Below, in pieces: positions 1 to 12,036 of a DNA stretch of 64,000 nt (position 1 is its first letter; each line of letters begins with the position of its first letter). The stretch spans positions 806,001 through 870,000 of the forward strand of contig JAUCEF010000002.1 of NCBI GenBank assembly GCA_033558025.1, read 5' to 3'. A program made the translations under genes and the position numbers. Under the pieces are notes generated by a model. It saw nothing but the letters and a program-made list of their open reading frames with translations. It was not told the origin of the DNA and ran no database searches. The stretch comes from Phytophthora sp. 'mugwort'. Taxonomy: Eukaryota; Oomycota; Peronosporomycetes; Peronosporales; Peronosporaceae.

Positions 1-29
1 GCAGATTGCAGCTATTAGCTGCAATCTGC
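1..29. repeat. Perfect 13-bp hairpin upstream of the TPR gene
   Basis: Bases 1-13 (gcagattgcagct) are the exact reverse complement of bases 17-29, with a 3-base loop (att). It lies about 110 bases before the start codon of the TPR gene, in or near its promoter. The window edge prevents judging whether it belongs to a larger repeat. Confidence 0.8.
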
Positions 30-138
30 GTCTGCGATTGCTTATCTGACGGGGGGCCATGTCGCGTGGCTGCTGATGCGGATGTCGTGTAGTGGAATAA
101 CTGCACCATTCCGACGCGTCTCTTGAAGCGAAGTCACC

Positions 139-1886
139 ATGAGCAGCGAGTCGTATGCAGCTTGGGCCAAGTTCGACGTGGAGAAGGAGCTGGAGCGTGT
201 GGACCAGCTCGAGCAGCGCGAGGCACAACACAAGCAGCAGCGCAAGCAGACACAGGCCAAGGAGAGCATTGAGAGCTCGGCCACGCAGGAAGCGCAGCAG
301 ACGGCCGATATCCTGGCGGCGCAGGCGGCCGTGGCGGCTCTCAAAGCCAAACAGCCGTCAAGCAAGGGCCGCGGAGGTAAACCAAACAACGCTGTGGCGG
401 CTGTAGCAGCCAATGAGGCCAAGAAGGCGGCCAAGCTGCAGACTCAGGCCGCGCTCTTCGCTCAGAAGCACGAGCTCCTGCAGCGGATCATGGAAAATCG
501 ACGACTGGGGGACAAAGCTCTGGCTGCAGGGAAGAAGGAGGCCAAGCAGCTCTTTATGACGGCTCTGGCTGCTGTTAAGAAGCTGGAACAACTGGCTTCG
601 GAGCTGCTCAAGGTGGAGGAAGAGAAGACCAAGCTGCTTGAGAAGGAATCTGCGGAGACTCCGATTCAACACAAGGAGAGTCATAGCCCGAAGCTTCATG
701 AAAAGTGCAAGCACGAGGGCGAGCACAGTCATTCGTGCAGCAAAAATTGCAGTCACATGGGGAACAAGACGACAAAGAAGTTAGACGAGCCGCTGCCCGA
801 GGCGAACGACCTGATGGCCATTCTCAAGATGTTCTACAAGGACGTGTACTTGGGGATTGGCACTTGTGAGCTAGAAGACGGAAGCTTAGCGGCAGCAAGT
901 GAGGCGCTGAAGGAAGTACTGATACGAGATGATGTGCATCTCACAGCGTGGCTTATGAGGGGCGAAGCGTTTGAACGCATGAACGCTCCACTGCTGGCGA
1001 TGCTGCACTACAACCGGATCACCAGCTTAGTACGTCTAGCAATCTGATCGTTTTGTTGTCTTATTTAATAGTGATGATCTAACGCTTTGGGTGTTTCAAG
1101 CAGGACCCTGAGCATGAAAAAGGGAAAGATTCTCTGGAACGAGTGAGGACGAAGCTTCTTACCGAAGGCGACGCTTTTAATGGTAAGTTTGCTGGTAAAT
1201 TGCTTACGAAGAAGCAGGTTTTTGACGTTACTATCTTTTACGTCAAGTAGACAGCGACACGATTAAGATTGCGGTATCTGCCTGCACTGAATGTCGGACG
1301 TTTAAAGAGATTCTGGAACGAATCCAATGGACGTTTGAAGAGGCCAACGTGCTGGCTATCGAGAGCTTTTTCGACTATTCCGCGACGAAATATCAAGTCG
1401 TGCTAGGATGTCTGGAAGCGTTGCGAGAACGACCAGAGTTCAGCGCTTTAAGTGAGGTTACTGTATCTCGTGCTCTTCGGGAGGTGAGTTCCAATGCGAT
1501 TTTTCTGCGTCATCTACGTGTTCTGACAATTAACGTATTCTTTTTAGATCGAGATATCGTGTCATGTGAACATTGCGAGCGGTTGCCTCGAGATGCAGCG
1601 GAACTATATAAAAGGACTAAGCCACTGCGAGCAATCGCTTCGGCTTGATAGCAGTCGCGTGATGACCCACTTTCGCATGGGTCAGCTCTATAATGCCCTG
1701 CATGATTACGAGAAGGCTCTCGAGTGCTTCGAAACAGCGAAAGCTTTGGTACCCGCAGCCACGGCCAGTCAGGCCGATGCACAACGCAAGCAAATGCTAA
1801 CTACAATTGTCAAAGAAGCTGACAAGTGTGAATTCGACCGCAATCAGTACGATACAGGGTATCTTCGAGCTTTGGCAGCCAAGTAA
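139..1886 (+). CDS. Tetratricopeptide-repeat protein, four exons
   Basis: Predicted exons are 139-1029, 1104-1182, 1251-1483 and 1548-1886; all three introns have GT-AG borders and the frame stays open, giving 513 residues. The N-terminus has a W-x-K-F-D-V motif (about residues 9-14) followed by an E/K/Q-rich probable coiled coil, resembling the lead-in of RPAP3/SPAG1-type TPR co-chaperones. A His/Cys-rich stretch (about residues 176-208, with CKHEGEHSHSC) could bind metal; that is inference. TPR-like helical pairs follow in the last part of exon 1 and in exon 4 (pattern around HFRMGQLYNALHDYEKALEC). Such proteins usually act as scaffolds or Hsp90/Hsp70 adaptors; the exact role here is unknown. 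The start was chosen as the first ATG after an initiator-like caccattcc at about 103-111. It is convergent with the ENTH gene, only about 50 bases apart. Confidence 0.82.
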
Positions 1887-1936
1887 AAACAGTGAAAGGC
1901 GATCTGAATAAACTCAAATAGGATGTAGACCCGCTA

Positions 1937-2774
1937 CTAGGCTCCAGGGAAGTACCTTTCTTCCTCGCAGTCTTCTGAATCCGATGCAGGGTGCGTCACA
2001 ATTTTCGAGGCAATGTCATCGTCGGGATTTGAATTAAACGGAGACATATCGGTGTACACAGGTGGCCGCGCTCCGTCATCGTGACTGGGGCTGTCCGATC
2101 TTAGTGTCGGGTACGAACTGCGTAGTCCTCGTGAAGAGAGACTCTGATGCAGTTCTTGTGCTTTTTGACGTGCTTGGAGGAGCATATCGTCGTCGTCAAG
2201 CAGCCTATTAATCTCTGCTGCTGTCTTGCGTACACCTGCTCCAATATCCAGGTTTTGGCTGAACTCGTACTGTTCGAACTCGTACCTGTTGTATTCCGCC
2301 GCCAATTCGATAAGGAACGAGGCGCGAGCAGGTGATCGAGTATCCTTAAGAACTTCTTGGGAGCCGTTAATCAGCAAATATTGCAGCAGGTTCAGTGCCT
2401 AGCTCGGAATGTCAGGAATAAAGTTTGTGTATTAACTAACACCCCATTGTAACTAAAATATTTTAAATAACACAAAACCATCTTACCTTTTTCATCAAGT
2501 TCGGGTTCTGTTGATGGTCGATGAGGATCTCCCAGATTCGTGCTTGGATGCATGGACAGTCTACTACGTTCTTGGTGCGTGACGCCAGCTCGTTCATGAT
2601 AGGCGTCGGAATCCCCGTCGTTTCGTGATTCTTCGCTATCAAAGACGCCAACACGTTTTCTTCGACGGGAAGGTGATCGTCCAGCAGAACTTCGGCTGGG
2701 GTCTTGGGTTCGCCTTCGAGAGCAGACTTGACGATCTCGACAACGTCATCAAATGCAGCTCGCAACTTGTCCAT
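1937..2774 (-). CDS. ENTH/VHS-type domain protein (tepsin- or epsin-like), two exons
   Basis: Predicted exons are 2774-2487 and 2398-1937 on the minus strand, joined in phase 0 across a GT-AG intron, giving 249 residues. The join restores the continuous helix NLMKK-ALNLLQYLLINGS, typical of the ENTH/VHS superhelix (K-A-L-x-L-L-x-Y-L-L-x-N-G-S). The pattern of an early PTPIMNELA segment and a later G-A-G-V-R-K-T-A helix fits tepsin-like ENTH domains, which accompany adaptor complexes on trans-Golgi vesicles; classical epsins bind phosphoinositides and clathrin. The C-terminus is short, polar and acidic (SDSEDCEEER), without obvious DPW or NPF motifs. An initiator-like ttccattctt lies about 30 bases upstream of the ATG. 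Subfamily is unsure; the domain class is fairly sure. Confidence 0.75.
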
Positions 2775-2973
2775 GATCTCTCAAATCTCGCTCTCTTTTA
2801 AGAATGGAACAAGTCTTCACTCGATCCTAAAAATGGCTGTAGTTTGTGTCTAAATAGCTTCAAATTATGGCAATAAGAAGCATTAACCATGATCTGGATA
2901 AAAACTATACAATATAATCAATTCAACGAAGAAAACATTGGAAATGCATCTATATTGCTGTCTATCAGCATCT

Positions 2974-5900
2974 TTATGAGGTTTCGAAAGGCTGTAGTGT
3001 GACCCCGATGACTATGCCGTGACTCATGCTCTGCATGTCCGACAGAATCTCAAAAATGTTTGGTACAGCGAAGCAGCGGGTCGAGTCGTTGTCCTCAGCT
3101 GCATCCGAGTTGGGGAGAGGGATCTGGTAGTGGGCAGTGATAGCGCGGAACTTGGCTGGCATAAAAGCCTGCGGCTTCCACGTGATCCGAATATCCGTCG
3201 TATCGACACCGTTTACGAAGAAGAAGGCCAGGTGGCCGAATGCTTGCTGCAAGTCCTGCAGCAAGTCGTGCACAGGGTCGAATCCAATCATAACCGGAAC
3301 AGCAGTCAGATCCATGTTCTTGTACACCGGGGCCACGAACGGGTGCTTTTTGTCGCCGTTGACACGGATTCTCTTGGTCGGGAGGTTCTCTGTGGCAAGT
3401 TGAAGCATAGCATCGAACTCCATTTGAGACGAAGCGAAGGCTGTCTTCCAACCAGAGGACGACGCGCCTGAGGCCAGCCAAGACACCAACACGTCGTATG
3501 ATGACTGAGCTATTGAAATCAATCGCTGCACCACCACCTTGTCCGGTGTAAACCTCGTCCAGCTCGACAGACAATCCATATCTTCATAATCGGCGGCAAT
3601 AAACATGGCCGGATGAGTAACCGGGCTCGTGCTCGACGCTTCAAAGCGCTTCAGGATCTCACGGCGCTTGTCATCATTCAAGGAGCTGTTTAAATCCACA
3701 ATAAATGGCGCATTCTGCCAGTCAAAACTCGCAACACGCTTCAAGAATCGGAGGAAACTAGACAACACGGAATGTGGCGTGGACGCGGAGGCAGTGGTCA
3801 GGAACACATCAGCGACAAGCAATTCCACCGCTTCAATGGGTAGAACGTTACTCAAAGCCTTATCCGCCAGCCATCGCTGCGCAAGCCGGACAGTGGGGCC
3901 ATACGACGCGTTCTTCGTGTGCAGTGCATGCACCGTACTCGCGTGCTTCGACAGGTAGTCAGCCTCGCGCTTGGTCTTGACGTATTCGGGAGAATGCACA
4001 ATCGCGAGCTTCTTCACTCCAGCAGCACCAGTCACAACACTCAGCTCTTTCTCACTGCGAATAATCAGACGGAAGACATAGCCACGCATGAAAACATCTA
4101 CGCAGTCCTTGGCCACTTCGCAGCGAAGGCTAAGGCGAGACTGCAGTTCGTGGCCAATGTGTACGTAAAAGCCAGTCTTCGCGTGCATCAGAGCCTTCTT
4201 CTCGTTCGGCCAAGCCGACGAGCGTTCAAACTTGAGGTACAACACCAGTGGCTCGAGAACGGTGTTAACGTGAGCCATCGGCGCAGCATCCATCTTCTCG
4301 CCCTTTGAGTATGCCAGCGGGTGGGGCTGAACAGGAAACAAGCTCGTGTGGCGGAACGCAGTGTGCACTGGAAGCACATCCGACACCTTTAACGGCAGCG
4401 AGTCCAAGTCACGCAGCGTCTTCGCGAAGTTGTTGAAAATTACCCACAGATTCGACACTGAGTTCATCGTGGATTCGAACGACGCGTTCGACGCCTTCGT
4501 TTTCTTCAATCCAGTCGGCTCCTCGACGTCAAGTGCCGAGTACAATGCAGCGTTAGAAGTCTTGATCTGCGACGAAGTGAGCTGAGGGCAGTGAGCAGGA
4601 ACAATGAAGTTCACGATGGCATCCAGCACCCGGTGACGGTTTTCCGCGCCGATTCCTTCCCACACCACAGCTTCGATGATCGCACCGTCCTTAAAACGAC
4701 GTAACTCGGACTTGCCGCGCCAGAAATGACGGAACTGAGTGCTGGCCACCTTGTCGTCCGCTGATGGGCCCTTGTCGACGATCCGCAAGGCATTGTCCGA
4801 GTTAATACGCAGTCCAACCGCCACCTTGCGCTGCACTGGAAGTGAGCTGTCCTGCATGCCCCACTCCACGCTGTCCTCGGTAATAGGTCGAACCAGGCTA
4901 ACACGATCAGTCAAGGCTTGAGAGAGCACTGACTCGAGCTTCCGGATCCAGAAACGTTCCAGTCCCATATCGTTGATCATGCGCTTCTCTCCCAGCGTAT
5001 ACGTGTCTTCATCTGCATCGTCCACGAGGGCTGGAGCCGGGAACCAGTAGTACTGGTCGTATCTTGTCCAAAACTCGTTCTTCTTGATAAAAAGCGACCG
5101 GAAATCGTCCATCGTGCAGTGCTGCACCAGCTTAACTGACTCTGCAGCAGCATTTTGAAGCTCCTTCCACGCACTTCGCGATACGCGGCCGAACAGATTC
5201 AAACGGCCAGACGAGTCCAAGACTACCAGGTCATACGACCTGCGGAAGGTCTGCATGCCTTCGGTTGTAAGCATGACACCTCCGTCCGTCGGTGGGAACT
5301 GCAGCGGCTCGTTCTCTAGCTTGTGCACCGCAATAAACTGCACCAGCACCTTAAACATCTGATCCGACGGAGTCTGTGCAGTAATCCGCTTCTTCTGGTA
5401 CAAGTAAAGCAGCAGCATGGACGCTAAAAAGCCGTTGATGGAGTCCATAGCCTTGTGGAAACCCCTCTGCCTCAGCCACACCTTGGCCAGAATACAGGCC
5501 TCTGCAAACTGCGGCGCCTCCTTCAACGCCGCATGGAGCTCTCTCGTGTGTTGTCGCACCATCATGTCCTCCAGAATCGAATTATTGTACTGCGGAGTGC
5601 TGCACTGTTTCATCTCGTCCTCGGACATACTCGGCTCGTGCTTTACATTATTCCTCGACGGGGCCAGCTTCGCCAGCTTAAATAGCTCCGTTGTGGCTAC
5701 GGGGATGACCCGAATACAGACATTTGTTCCCTTCATGCCGTGCTCGCTCAAGTACTTGGCATTCACCTTCAATATGGCCACGGGCTTCTCGTACTCGCCG
5801 TGCCAGGCCTGTAGCCTGACCTGATCAAAAAGCTCAGTATGGGCTTGCAGTTCGGCAGCCAGGACGCCTAGATACAAGTTCCTCTTGTCGAAATACCGGT

Positions 5901-6459
5901 AGTTGCCAAAGTCCTTGGGTAGGAAGCAGTCCTGAGGCATCTCGACCGCCAGATCTACGGTTAGGACCCCATATTCGGCTCCATTCTTGCCAGCATAGGC
6001 CATGGTTTGTAGGATATAGCTGCCCACGACGTCCAGACGGGTAGGACGCTGGAACGGCAGTACGATCTCCTTGCGCTTAACGTGGTTGCGCACCAGCAGA
6101 CCGCGTGCCTGCAGCGCGTCCTGCGTGACATGCTGGTCCTGCAGGTTCTGCAACACCTCCTTCATCTGGAACAAAAGCGTCTGAAGACCCGCAGACGTCT
6201 TGGCACTGGGCTTGCGACCTGTGGCGGCCACGAGCTCGTCGACCTGCAGACGGAAGAAGGACGCACGGTAGGACGTCGTGGGGTCCGCAGATCGCAGGTG
6301 GCGCAGCTCATGGGCGCTGGGTAGCGCGTACTTGGACAGCGCCTTGCGCAGCTCGGACGAGGTCGACGTCGACGCCATGGCTGGTGGGGATGTTACTCTT
6401 GCTTGGGACCAACCGATTGACCGACGATCGGTTTCGAAAGGGTTGGATGGATGTTGCAT
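2974..6459 (-). CDS. NOL6: NOL6/Utp22 (Nrap) ribosome biogenesis protein
   Basis: A single uninterrupted frame of 1161 residues, close to the length of human NOL6 and yeast Utp22. It shows the Nrap family architecture of tandem nucleotidyltransferase-like and PAP/OAS1-like modules without an obvious active site. Diagnostic segments include the N-terminal HELRHLRS region, the ACILAKVWLRQRGF segment, the FWRGKSELRRFKDG segment and the C-terminal MIGFDPVHDLLQDLQQAFGH segment. In yeast and human this protein belongs to the UTP-C part of the nucleolar small-subunit processome, needed for 18S rRNA maturation. An alternative start is the ATG at 6378 (MASTSTSSELRK), which matches where conserved sequence begins. 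A ccatttcaag initiator-like site near 6500 would also permit the longer start. Confidence 0.92.
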   Translation of the reverse strand: MQHPSNPFETDRRSIGWSQARVTSPPAMASTSTSSELRKALSKYALPSAHELRHLRSADPTTSYRASFFRLQVDELVAATGRKPSAKTSAGLQTLLFQMKEVLQNLQDQHVTQDALQARGLLVRNHVKRKEIVLPFQRPTRLDVVGSYILQTMAYAGKNGAEYGVLTVDLAVEMPQDCFLPKDFGNYRYFDKRNLYLGVLAAELQAHTELFDQVRLQAWHGEYEKPVAILKVNAKYLSEHGMKGTNVCIRVIPVATTELFKLAKLAPSRNNVKHEPSMSEDEMKQCSTPQYNNSILEDMMVRQHTRELHAALKEAPQFAEACILAKVWLRQRGFHKAMDSINGFLASMLLLYLYQKKRITAQTPSDQMFKVLVQFIAVHKLENEPLQFPPTDGGVMLTTEGMQTFRRSYDLVVLDSSGRLNLFGRVSRSAWKELQNAAAESVKLVQHCTMDDFRSLFIKKNEFWTRYDQYYWFPAPALVDDADEDTYTLGEKRMINDMGLERFWIRKLESVLSQALTDRVSLVRPITEDSVEWGMQDSSLPVQRKVAVGLRINSDNALRIVDKGPSADDKVASTQFRHFWRGKSELRRFKDGAIIEAVVWEGIGAENRHRVLDAIVNFIVPAHCPQLTSSQIKTSNAALYSALDVEEPTGLKKTKASNASFESTMNSVSNLWVIFNNFAKTLRDLDSLPLKVSDVLPVHTAFRHTSLFPVQPHPLAYSKGEKMDAAPMAHVNTVLEPLVLYLKFERSSAWPNEKKALMHAKTGFYVHIGHELQSRLSLRCEVAKDCVDVFMRGYVFRLIIRSEKELSVVTGAAGVKKLAIVHSPEYVKTKREADYLSKHASTVHALHTKNASYGPTVRLAQRWLADKALSNVLPIEAVELLVADVFLTTASASTPHSVLSSFLRFLKRVASFDWQNAPFIVDLNSSLNDDKRREILKRFEASSTSPVTHPAMFIAADYEDMDCLSSWTRFTPDKVVVQRLISIAQSSYDVLVSWLASGASSSGWKTAFASSQMEFDAMLQLATENLPTKRIRVNGDKKHPFVAPVYKNMDLTAVPVMIGFDPVHDLLQDLQQAFGHLAFFFVNGVDTTDIRITWKPQAFMPAKFRAITAHYQIPLPNSDAAEDNDSTRCFAVPNIFEILSDMQSMSHGIVIGVTLQPFETS

Positions 6460-6499
6460 AAAGAGACAACATAAAGGTGGTACGAATGTTGCTTGAAAT

Positions 6500-7390
6500 G
6501 GAGGAGATGACTACTTACTGTACGTTAAGCCGTCAATTATTCAATAAACGGCTTATTCGACTAGCTACCGGGAGCTATAAATGGACATACAGGTAAAGGC
6601 ATGCCTGTGATCTTGAACTTGTCGAGCACAACGAGGAAGCTCGCGCTCTGAGGCGGCATCGTCAACAGAGGCTCTTTCGTGATCAGCTCACATCACGCGA
6701 AATAACTCACCGTACACATCGCAACGAGCGATTTCACTGCGTTTCACCGTTTAGATTCAACGGACTTGGCGGCAACAGAGTCAGGCATAGCATCCCTGGT
6801 GCGCCTCTCCTGGCCCAGACACCACGAGGGCGGGCACGGGTTGCCACCGAGCGTGCACAGCACATCGTCGGACGGCTTCAGGTGTTGGGTCTTCTATCGG
6901 GGTGGGTTTTTTCCGGGAAAGGAGGGGGGGGGGGGCTAATTCCGGGCAGCCGAGGTTTACGATGTTGTACGATCTGGAGCGGTACAATAGTGGTGGAGAC
7001 GCAGTTTGGACGGCGGGCCACAACAAGTAGCTGGCCGGGAACACCACTGGCTGCTTCTCGACCGAATCTGTCATAGCGATTTGACGCGCGAGCCGCCGGT
7101 TCGTGAGACCAAAGTAGACGTCTGTGACGCGACGGACCATGTCGGCTAGCCCCTTCGCCACTACTGTTGAAGGATCATCTTGACACGTTAGTAAATCGTA
7201 CCAGAATCATCCTCAAGAGCTGATGACCATCAAAGAGAAACCTGTACAAGCTGTTATACTAGCCGTTTACACAGTGTAATGAAGACTTGTAGCTGCTGCT
7301 CTTCAGCCATGCTGTCTGCCATCTAACTTAACTATTTCATAACTTTATATTTTTAAATCTTACGACCAAGGCGCCCCCCTCTTCACTCAC
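6500..7390. other. Intergenic stretch with decayed coding remnant and poly-G tract
   Basis: No convincing gene. On the minus strand about 7161-6940 there is an open stretch with coding-like composition (MVRRVTDVYFGLTNRRLARQ), which I could not assign; it could be a retroelement scrap. A run of 12 G at 6924-6935 interrupts it. The rest (6500-6780 and 7170-7390) shows nothing recognisable. Confidence 0.4.
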
Positions 7391-8960
7391 AGTTTAATTA
7401 TCGACAGGTTACGAGCCCAAGCCAAGTATCAAGCGACGACTTCATATGCCTCTCCGATGCCAAGAGATTTTTCGACTGTGGAAAACCCGTATGTACGCAG
7501 CCCTCGATGGATAGTATATCCGGCTTCATCAACAAGCCTGACTACGCTGGCGTTTCCAAGAAAAAAGCTAAAGAGAGCGAGAGCGACATGTCCGATGTCG
7601 ACGAATTGCATTCGAGAAGGCTGACGTTGACTTCGACGCCGTGGGCTTTGAGAAGATTGATGAAGTACTCAAGCCCGGCCTTTGGGTCTGATGAAGACTC
7701 AGAAAATGGCTCCGCCAGCCTGGCATCTGCCCGTCGCCGCCAACTACCACGGACCGCAAGCGTGGAGCCAAAGCGAAGCCCTACCCTGTCGGTGAGCGAT
7801 GACAAGAAGTGAAGACAAAAGTTTTTCCATGGAGACAATGGTCAACACGCACGTCCGCTTTGTCAAGGATCTTACGACCTCCTTCGATATATTCAACTTT
7901 ATCTGCCAGGGTGATGCCTTTCATGGCGACCCCTACTACTCAATCCAGTACTACCGGATGGAGATCAAGTACGGGGAAGACTAAAAGGTTTTTCCTCAGG
8001 CTGGAAAACGCCTCGGAGGGAGCCATTCAACCAGTGATGACGGAAGGACAGAATCCAGTTACTTGTTTTACTCCATGCCTAACTTCTGAGATATCGCTTC
8101 GCATCTGGAAGGGCCAGCAAAATTACTTCCTGCATGAGGACCTGAAGGATATTATTGAATGCAAGGTTCGCAACCTGAAGGCCTAAGTGCGCTACACAAC
8201 TGCCCACCCGAGCCGTCGGCGACCAATAATATAGTCGCTGCGGCACCTGCGTTCACAGCTCCAAGCCATGATATCAGCAATATTGCGATCGTGCCGTGAT
8301 ATGCAAACGAACTTACGAGACAAAGGTCGTGTTGAAGCTGGCTCCTTCGTATTATGAGGAGAAAACTCTAAGAGACACCAACCGTATCGCAACAGCATCA
8401 ATCACTGGAACTGCGATACAACAACAACGACCACGAAAACTTCAACCGTCACGACAAGCGAAACAGGGGGAAGATTCCCTGGCGGCGAGCAACGTGGACT
8501 TGACAGAGCCAGGGACCGTGCACTTGACTCTGCCGATGGGAAGACGGAAACGGCAGCAACTGCAAGGTGTTCCGTCAGCAACGCCGCGACGTCGGCCTGA
8601 TCGCTGTTGCCACTCCCCCGTGGCCTTACGGCCCAAGATCACCCAGTCGAAAGAATATATCCATCTTAGGCGCCCACTGGCACTGGCACTCTACTGCGGT
8701 AGTGGTGGTCGTGTGGAGGGAGGAGGGTCTTGTGGGGGTGAATGAGGAGGTGTTCATTGTCCCCGTTTTCAGCTGGACCACTCATCACTTCAAACGACTT
8801 ATAGGACGACTTCCGACGTGCCAACCAGCATATCAGCGCTGTAATGATAATGCTATGATTGCGAAAACTTTGGGCTCTGCCCACTCCAATGATAGCTTGA
8901 ATGACACAGAGCGATTACTCCCCCAACCCGAGATGCACCAAGAAGAACCGCAATAACGAA
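7390..8960 (+). pseudogene. Unrecognised coding remnant with several frameshifts
   Basis: Plus-strand reading gives short coding-like blocks in alternating frames: a block at about 7410-7510 (KRRLHMPLRCQEIFRLWKTR), an acidic block at 7507-7615, another at 7799-7984 (FDIFNFICQGDAFHGDPYYS), an Asn/His-rich piece near 8400-8470 and an open stretch at 8567-8956. Stops and frame changes separate them, so this looks like one or more decayed genes, probably transposon-derived given the surroundings. I do not recognise the family. The run of related composition rather than a single open frame is the only support. Confidence 0.3.
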
Positions 8961-9726
8961 AGCTATAGACATCATCAGCGACACAGCAAAATATTGGATC
9001 ACTGTAAGCGCCGGACGCCAAATAATAACTCCGAATGACTACTGTCAAGTGGGTGGGACTCTCGATGAAAAGGATACTTTGACGGTCTAGACAATGCTTC
9101 GAGTACTAAAATCTGACTTCTGCTGGAGCGGGGTGTCAATGCTAACCACAAGATCATACACAACGATATGATGATATTGTGATTGGACGTATCTCTCAAT
9201 GCCTTAAAGAACGGACCTAAACGACTAAGAATCCGGAGCCAACTAGGTAGTGCGCAGCAACGACGTCTGCTAGAGGGCGCGATAGCTAAATACTAGAGTT
9301 AAATGCCCAATACTAGTGCATATTTGTGTGGATTGTTCGCTACTGTCCAGACTCACAATTTATTGTTGTACAGACGAAAAAACTAAATACAGAACAGGAC
9401 GATTTATCGTACATCCCGCGCCCACTACCAACGAGATGGAGCGGTCGCATGACTGTGTTGCATGCTAATCTTATACCTACTTCGTTTCAATAACATGAAG
9501 GATTTGTAGGTCGGCAAAAGCCAACGGGCGTCTGCTTTTGATCCCATTCGCTTTGTCTCGACAGGCTGAAAACTGACATTGATGGTTCCCCCTCAACATA
9601 CTATCTAACTTAGGAAGTGTTGCACTGCATCGATCTCGATAATGCCATGGGAGTACAGGGTACGTTCACTTTAAACGGACACATCATTTAGTAATGCTTA
9701 GCGCTTGAAGGCATTATGTCGGCGCC
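8960..9726. other. No recognisable feature
   Basis: Short frames only, no long repeats seen, and no similarity I can name. Probably old repeat debris between two element relics. Confidence 0.4.
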
Positions 9727-9950
9727 GAAGTGAGTAGATTAGAATTGTTAAACCTGCTGTTCGCGTCTTCCTAAATGTCTACTCCTTCTTGTCTTCCATG
9801 TGATATTATTGTGTGCGCTTGTGCACGTACCAGTTTCAATTGTCCGAGCCACCCAAGCCGGCAATCGCAGTGGTAACTGATCCATGGACGGTCCGAGATG
9901 AACTGTGCTCGCGGTCCGCATATGTTAGTGAACCGTACAGGAGCGGCGCC
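9727..9950. repeat. Diverged direct repeat, copy A (partner 12037-12230)
   Basis: This stretch resembles 12037-12230 in the same orientation: tgagtagattag versus tgagtatattag at the start, ttgtgtgcgcttgtgca versus ttgtgtgcgcctgtgca in the middle, gaaccgtacaggagcgg versus gaaccgtgcaagagcgg at the end. The copies bracket the Copia coding fragments, so they could be ancient LTR pieces or duplicated internal sequence. Confidence 0.6.
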
Positions 9951-12036
9951 GCAACAACAACCTCGGCCACATATAGCACTGCAACCTCGATGCCAGTCTC
10001 CTAGCGCAGGAACTTCAGCGTCTTCGCCCCGAGCGCATTGGTAAGCATGTCGGACGATTGATGGTTGGTGCCAGCTTTGGCCGTTCCGCGCTTCACGTTC
10101 TCATGGATGGCGTGATGATGTATGCTAACATGCTTGGTGTGTGCGTGATATTCAAGATTGCTTGTGGGTCAATGGCGCCTTGGTTGTCTTGCCAGACAAG
10201 CGCTCCATGTACTTGCTCGCGGTCAGTATAGTGCGCATCCACATCGCATCTTACGTACAGATGCCCAGAGCCATGTCCGCCTCTGCAGAACTGAGCCCAA
10301 TCGTTCTTAGGTACTTCGACTTAAACGCGACCGGAGCGTTCCCGAATAATCACTCGGATTCCAGACACGGAACGCCTACCACCACGGTTGCATCTCCAGC
10401 CAGCATCTGCGCTAATGTCGCCGAAGCCACCTTGGCAAACGATTCCGTACTATGGAGTCGTCTTCAAGTACTCCTCAACTGTTATAGACCAGGGTTCTCG
10501 AAGAAACGTGGCAGTTGCGTCACCACGACGCAATGTCCGGCCGGGTGCAAGTAGTGATGTACATCAGGCACGACGGCATGGTCATGACTGCATCTCAGCA
10601 TTCTCCTCATCAGCAAATGGCGAAAGCATCTTCGCCAACTTCACTCCCGACCCACATGGGTACCCACCATTGTAGCTTTTTGCTGGTTGATGAGTTCCAG
10701 AACGTCATCGGTGTACAGGGTTTGTTTAATCATAAGCGTTCTAAGTGCCTTAGCAAGGTTAATCGCCATCCCCAAATTGAGCTTCGTCTCGCCGAGCTCC
10801 TTCATCTTGCAAGAATTCCTCATTGCGTACTCAGCTTCGCTGATCTCCTCGCGAATCTCCGTTGCAATTATAATGTCGTCCGCGTAGGGGCGTGCGTATA
10901 TGTAGTCGTTCCGGGATCTCTCCACATAGACACAGTTTTTATCTAATTAGTCCGTACTATTGCTCTTGAAGCCATTCCGAAAGCAAACACCGTGATTGGT
11001 CTTGTTCCATACACAAGAGGTCTGCTTCAAGCCTTAGATCACACTTGGTTGCGAGCGCTCCCAATACCATACGTAACTTCCATGTAAAACATGGTCCTGT
11101 AAGTCGCTGGGACCAACTGCTCCGTCTTGTAACGTTCGCCACGCACACAGTCGAATCGGATTCAAGTTCGGTAAAGGAAATTCAGTGGATCACTAGGACG
11201 TGCTCGCCACGCTTTATAGCGAATATACAACAAGTCCCAGTATGACGGGTAACCATTTTAGGTCTACGTACCGTTCCGGGCAAAACAATAAGAAATTAGC
11301 CCGCCTTCTTGGTCGGACGCCATTATACTGCCTCATCACTGGCCAAAACCTCTGCGTAAAACTTCGTTGTATCTGGAACACCGTATAGACTGTCGGCCAT
11401 TCCCGCTTCGGCGATCAAGACGTCCTCATCAATCCAAGCACACTTCGGAGATTGGTGACCGTCGCTCCGTTCAAAATATGGTTTTTTTATCAGCGTCCAA
11501 AACATGCTCCAACAGAAATACCAGCTCCCGCGACCGGCTGAAGCGTTCGGCCCCAGGGTGAAGCGCCATGCGTTTCTCCTAGGACGTATGCGGTGGGGGA
11601 ACGTGCTCCACCAAATCCAACCCCGTCGCCGCACGTCGTCCCGCGAAGGTAACGGAGGGTACTGACGTCAGGCGAAGACTCGACCTCGTCTATCTCGACG
11701 TCCGGTCATCGATACCTTCCATCGGTTCGTCATGGACAGGTTGGTGTTCCACTTCGGTGGTGCCGGTACCTTATTCGCGTCCATCGAACGTGGACGACCG
11801 TTCTTGGTCTGGCGTATATACCGTTAATTTCATGCTCATTCAACCATACCGATCGTCCCTTCATGGTAAGAGCCATGCACATGTTGTACTGCCAGCGAAA
11901 GAGTTTCCACTGCCAAGGAGGACTTCGGCTCGTTTGGTCGTCATGTCTTGAACGTTCCTATAATGAGTTTCGGACAAAGCAGTTGCTGCGGCTGTTAACC
12001 TCTTGTAGTCGATGTAATACTGGGGAGGCAAACGCC

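Noticed and set aside
3095..3574. Minus-strand frame in another phase within NOL6
   Set aside because: It is a shadow frame; the NOL6 frame has clear family similarity over its whole length.
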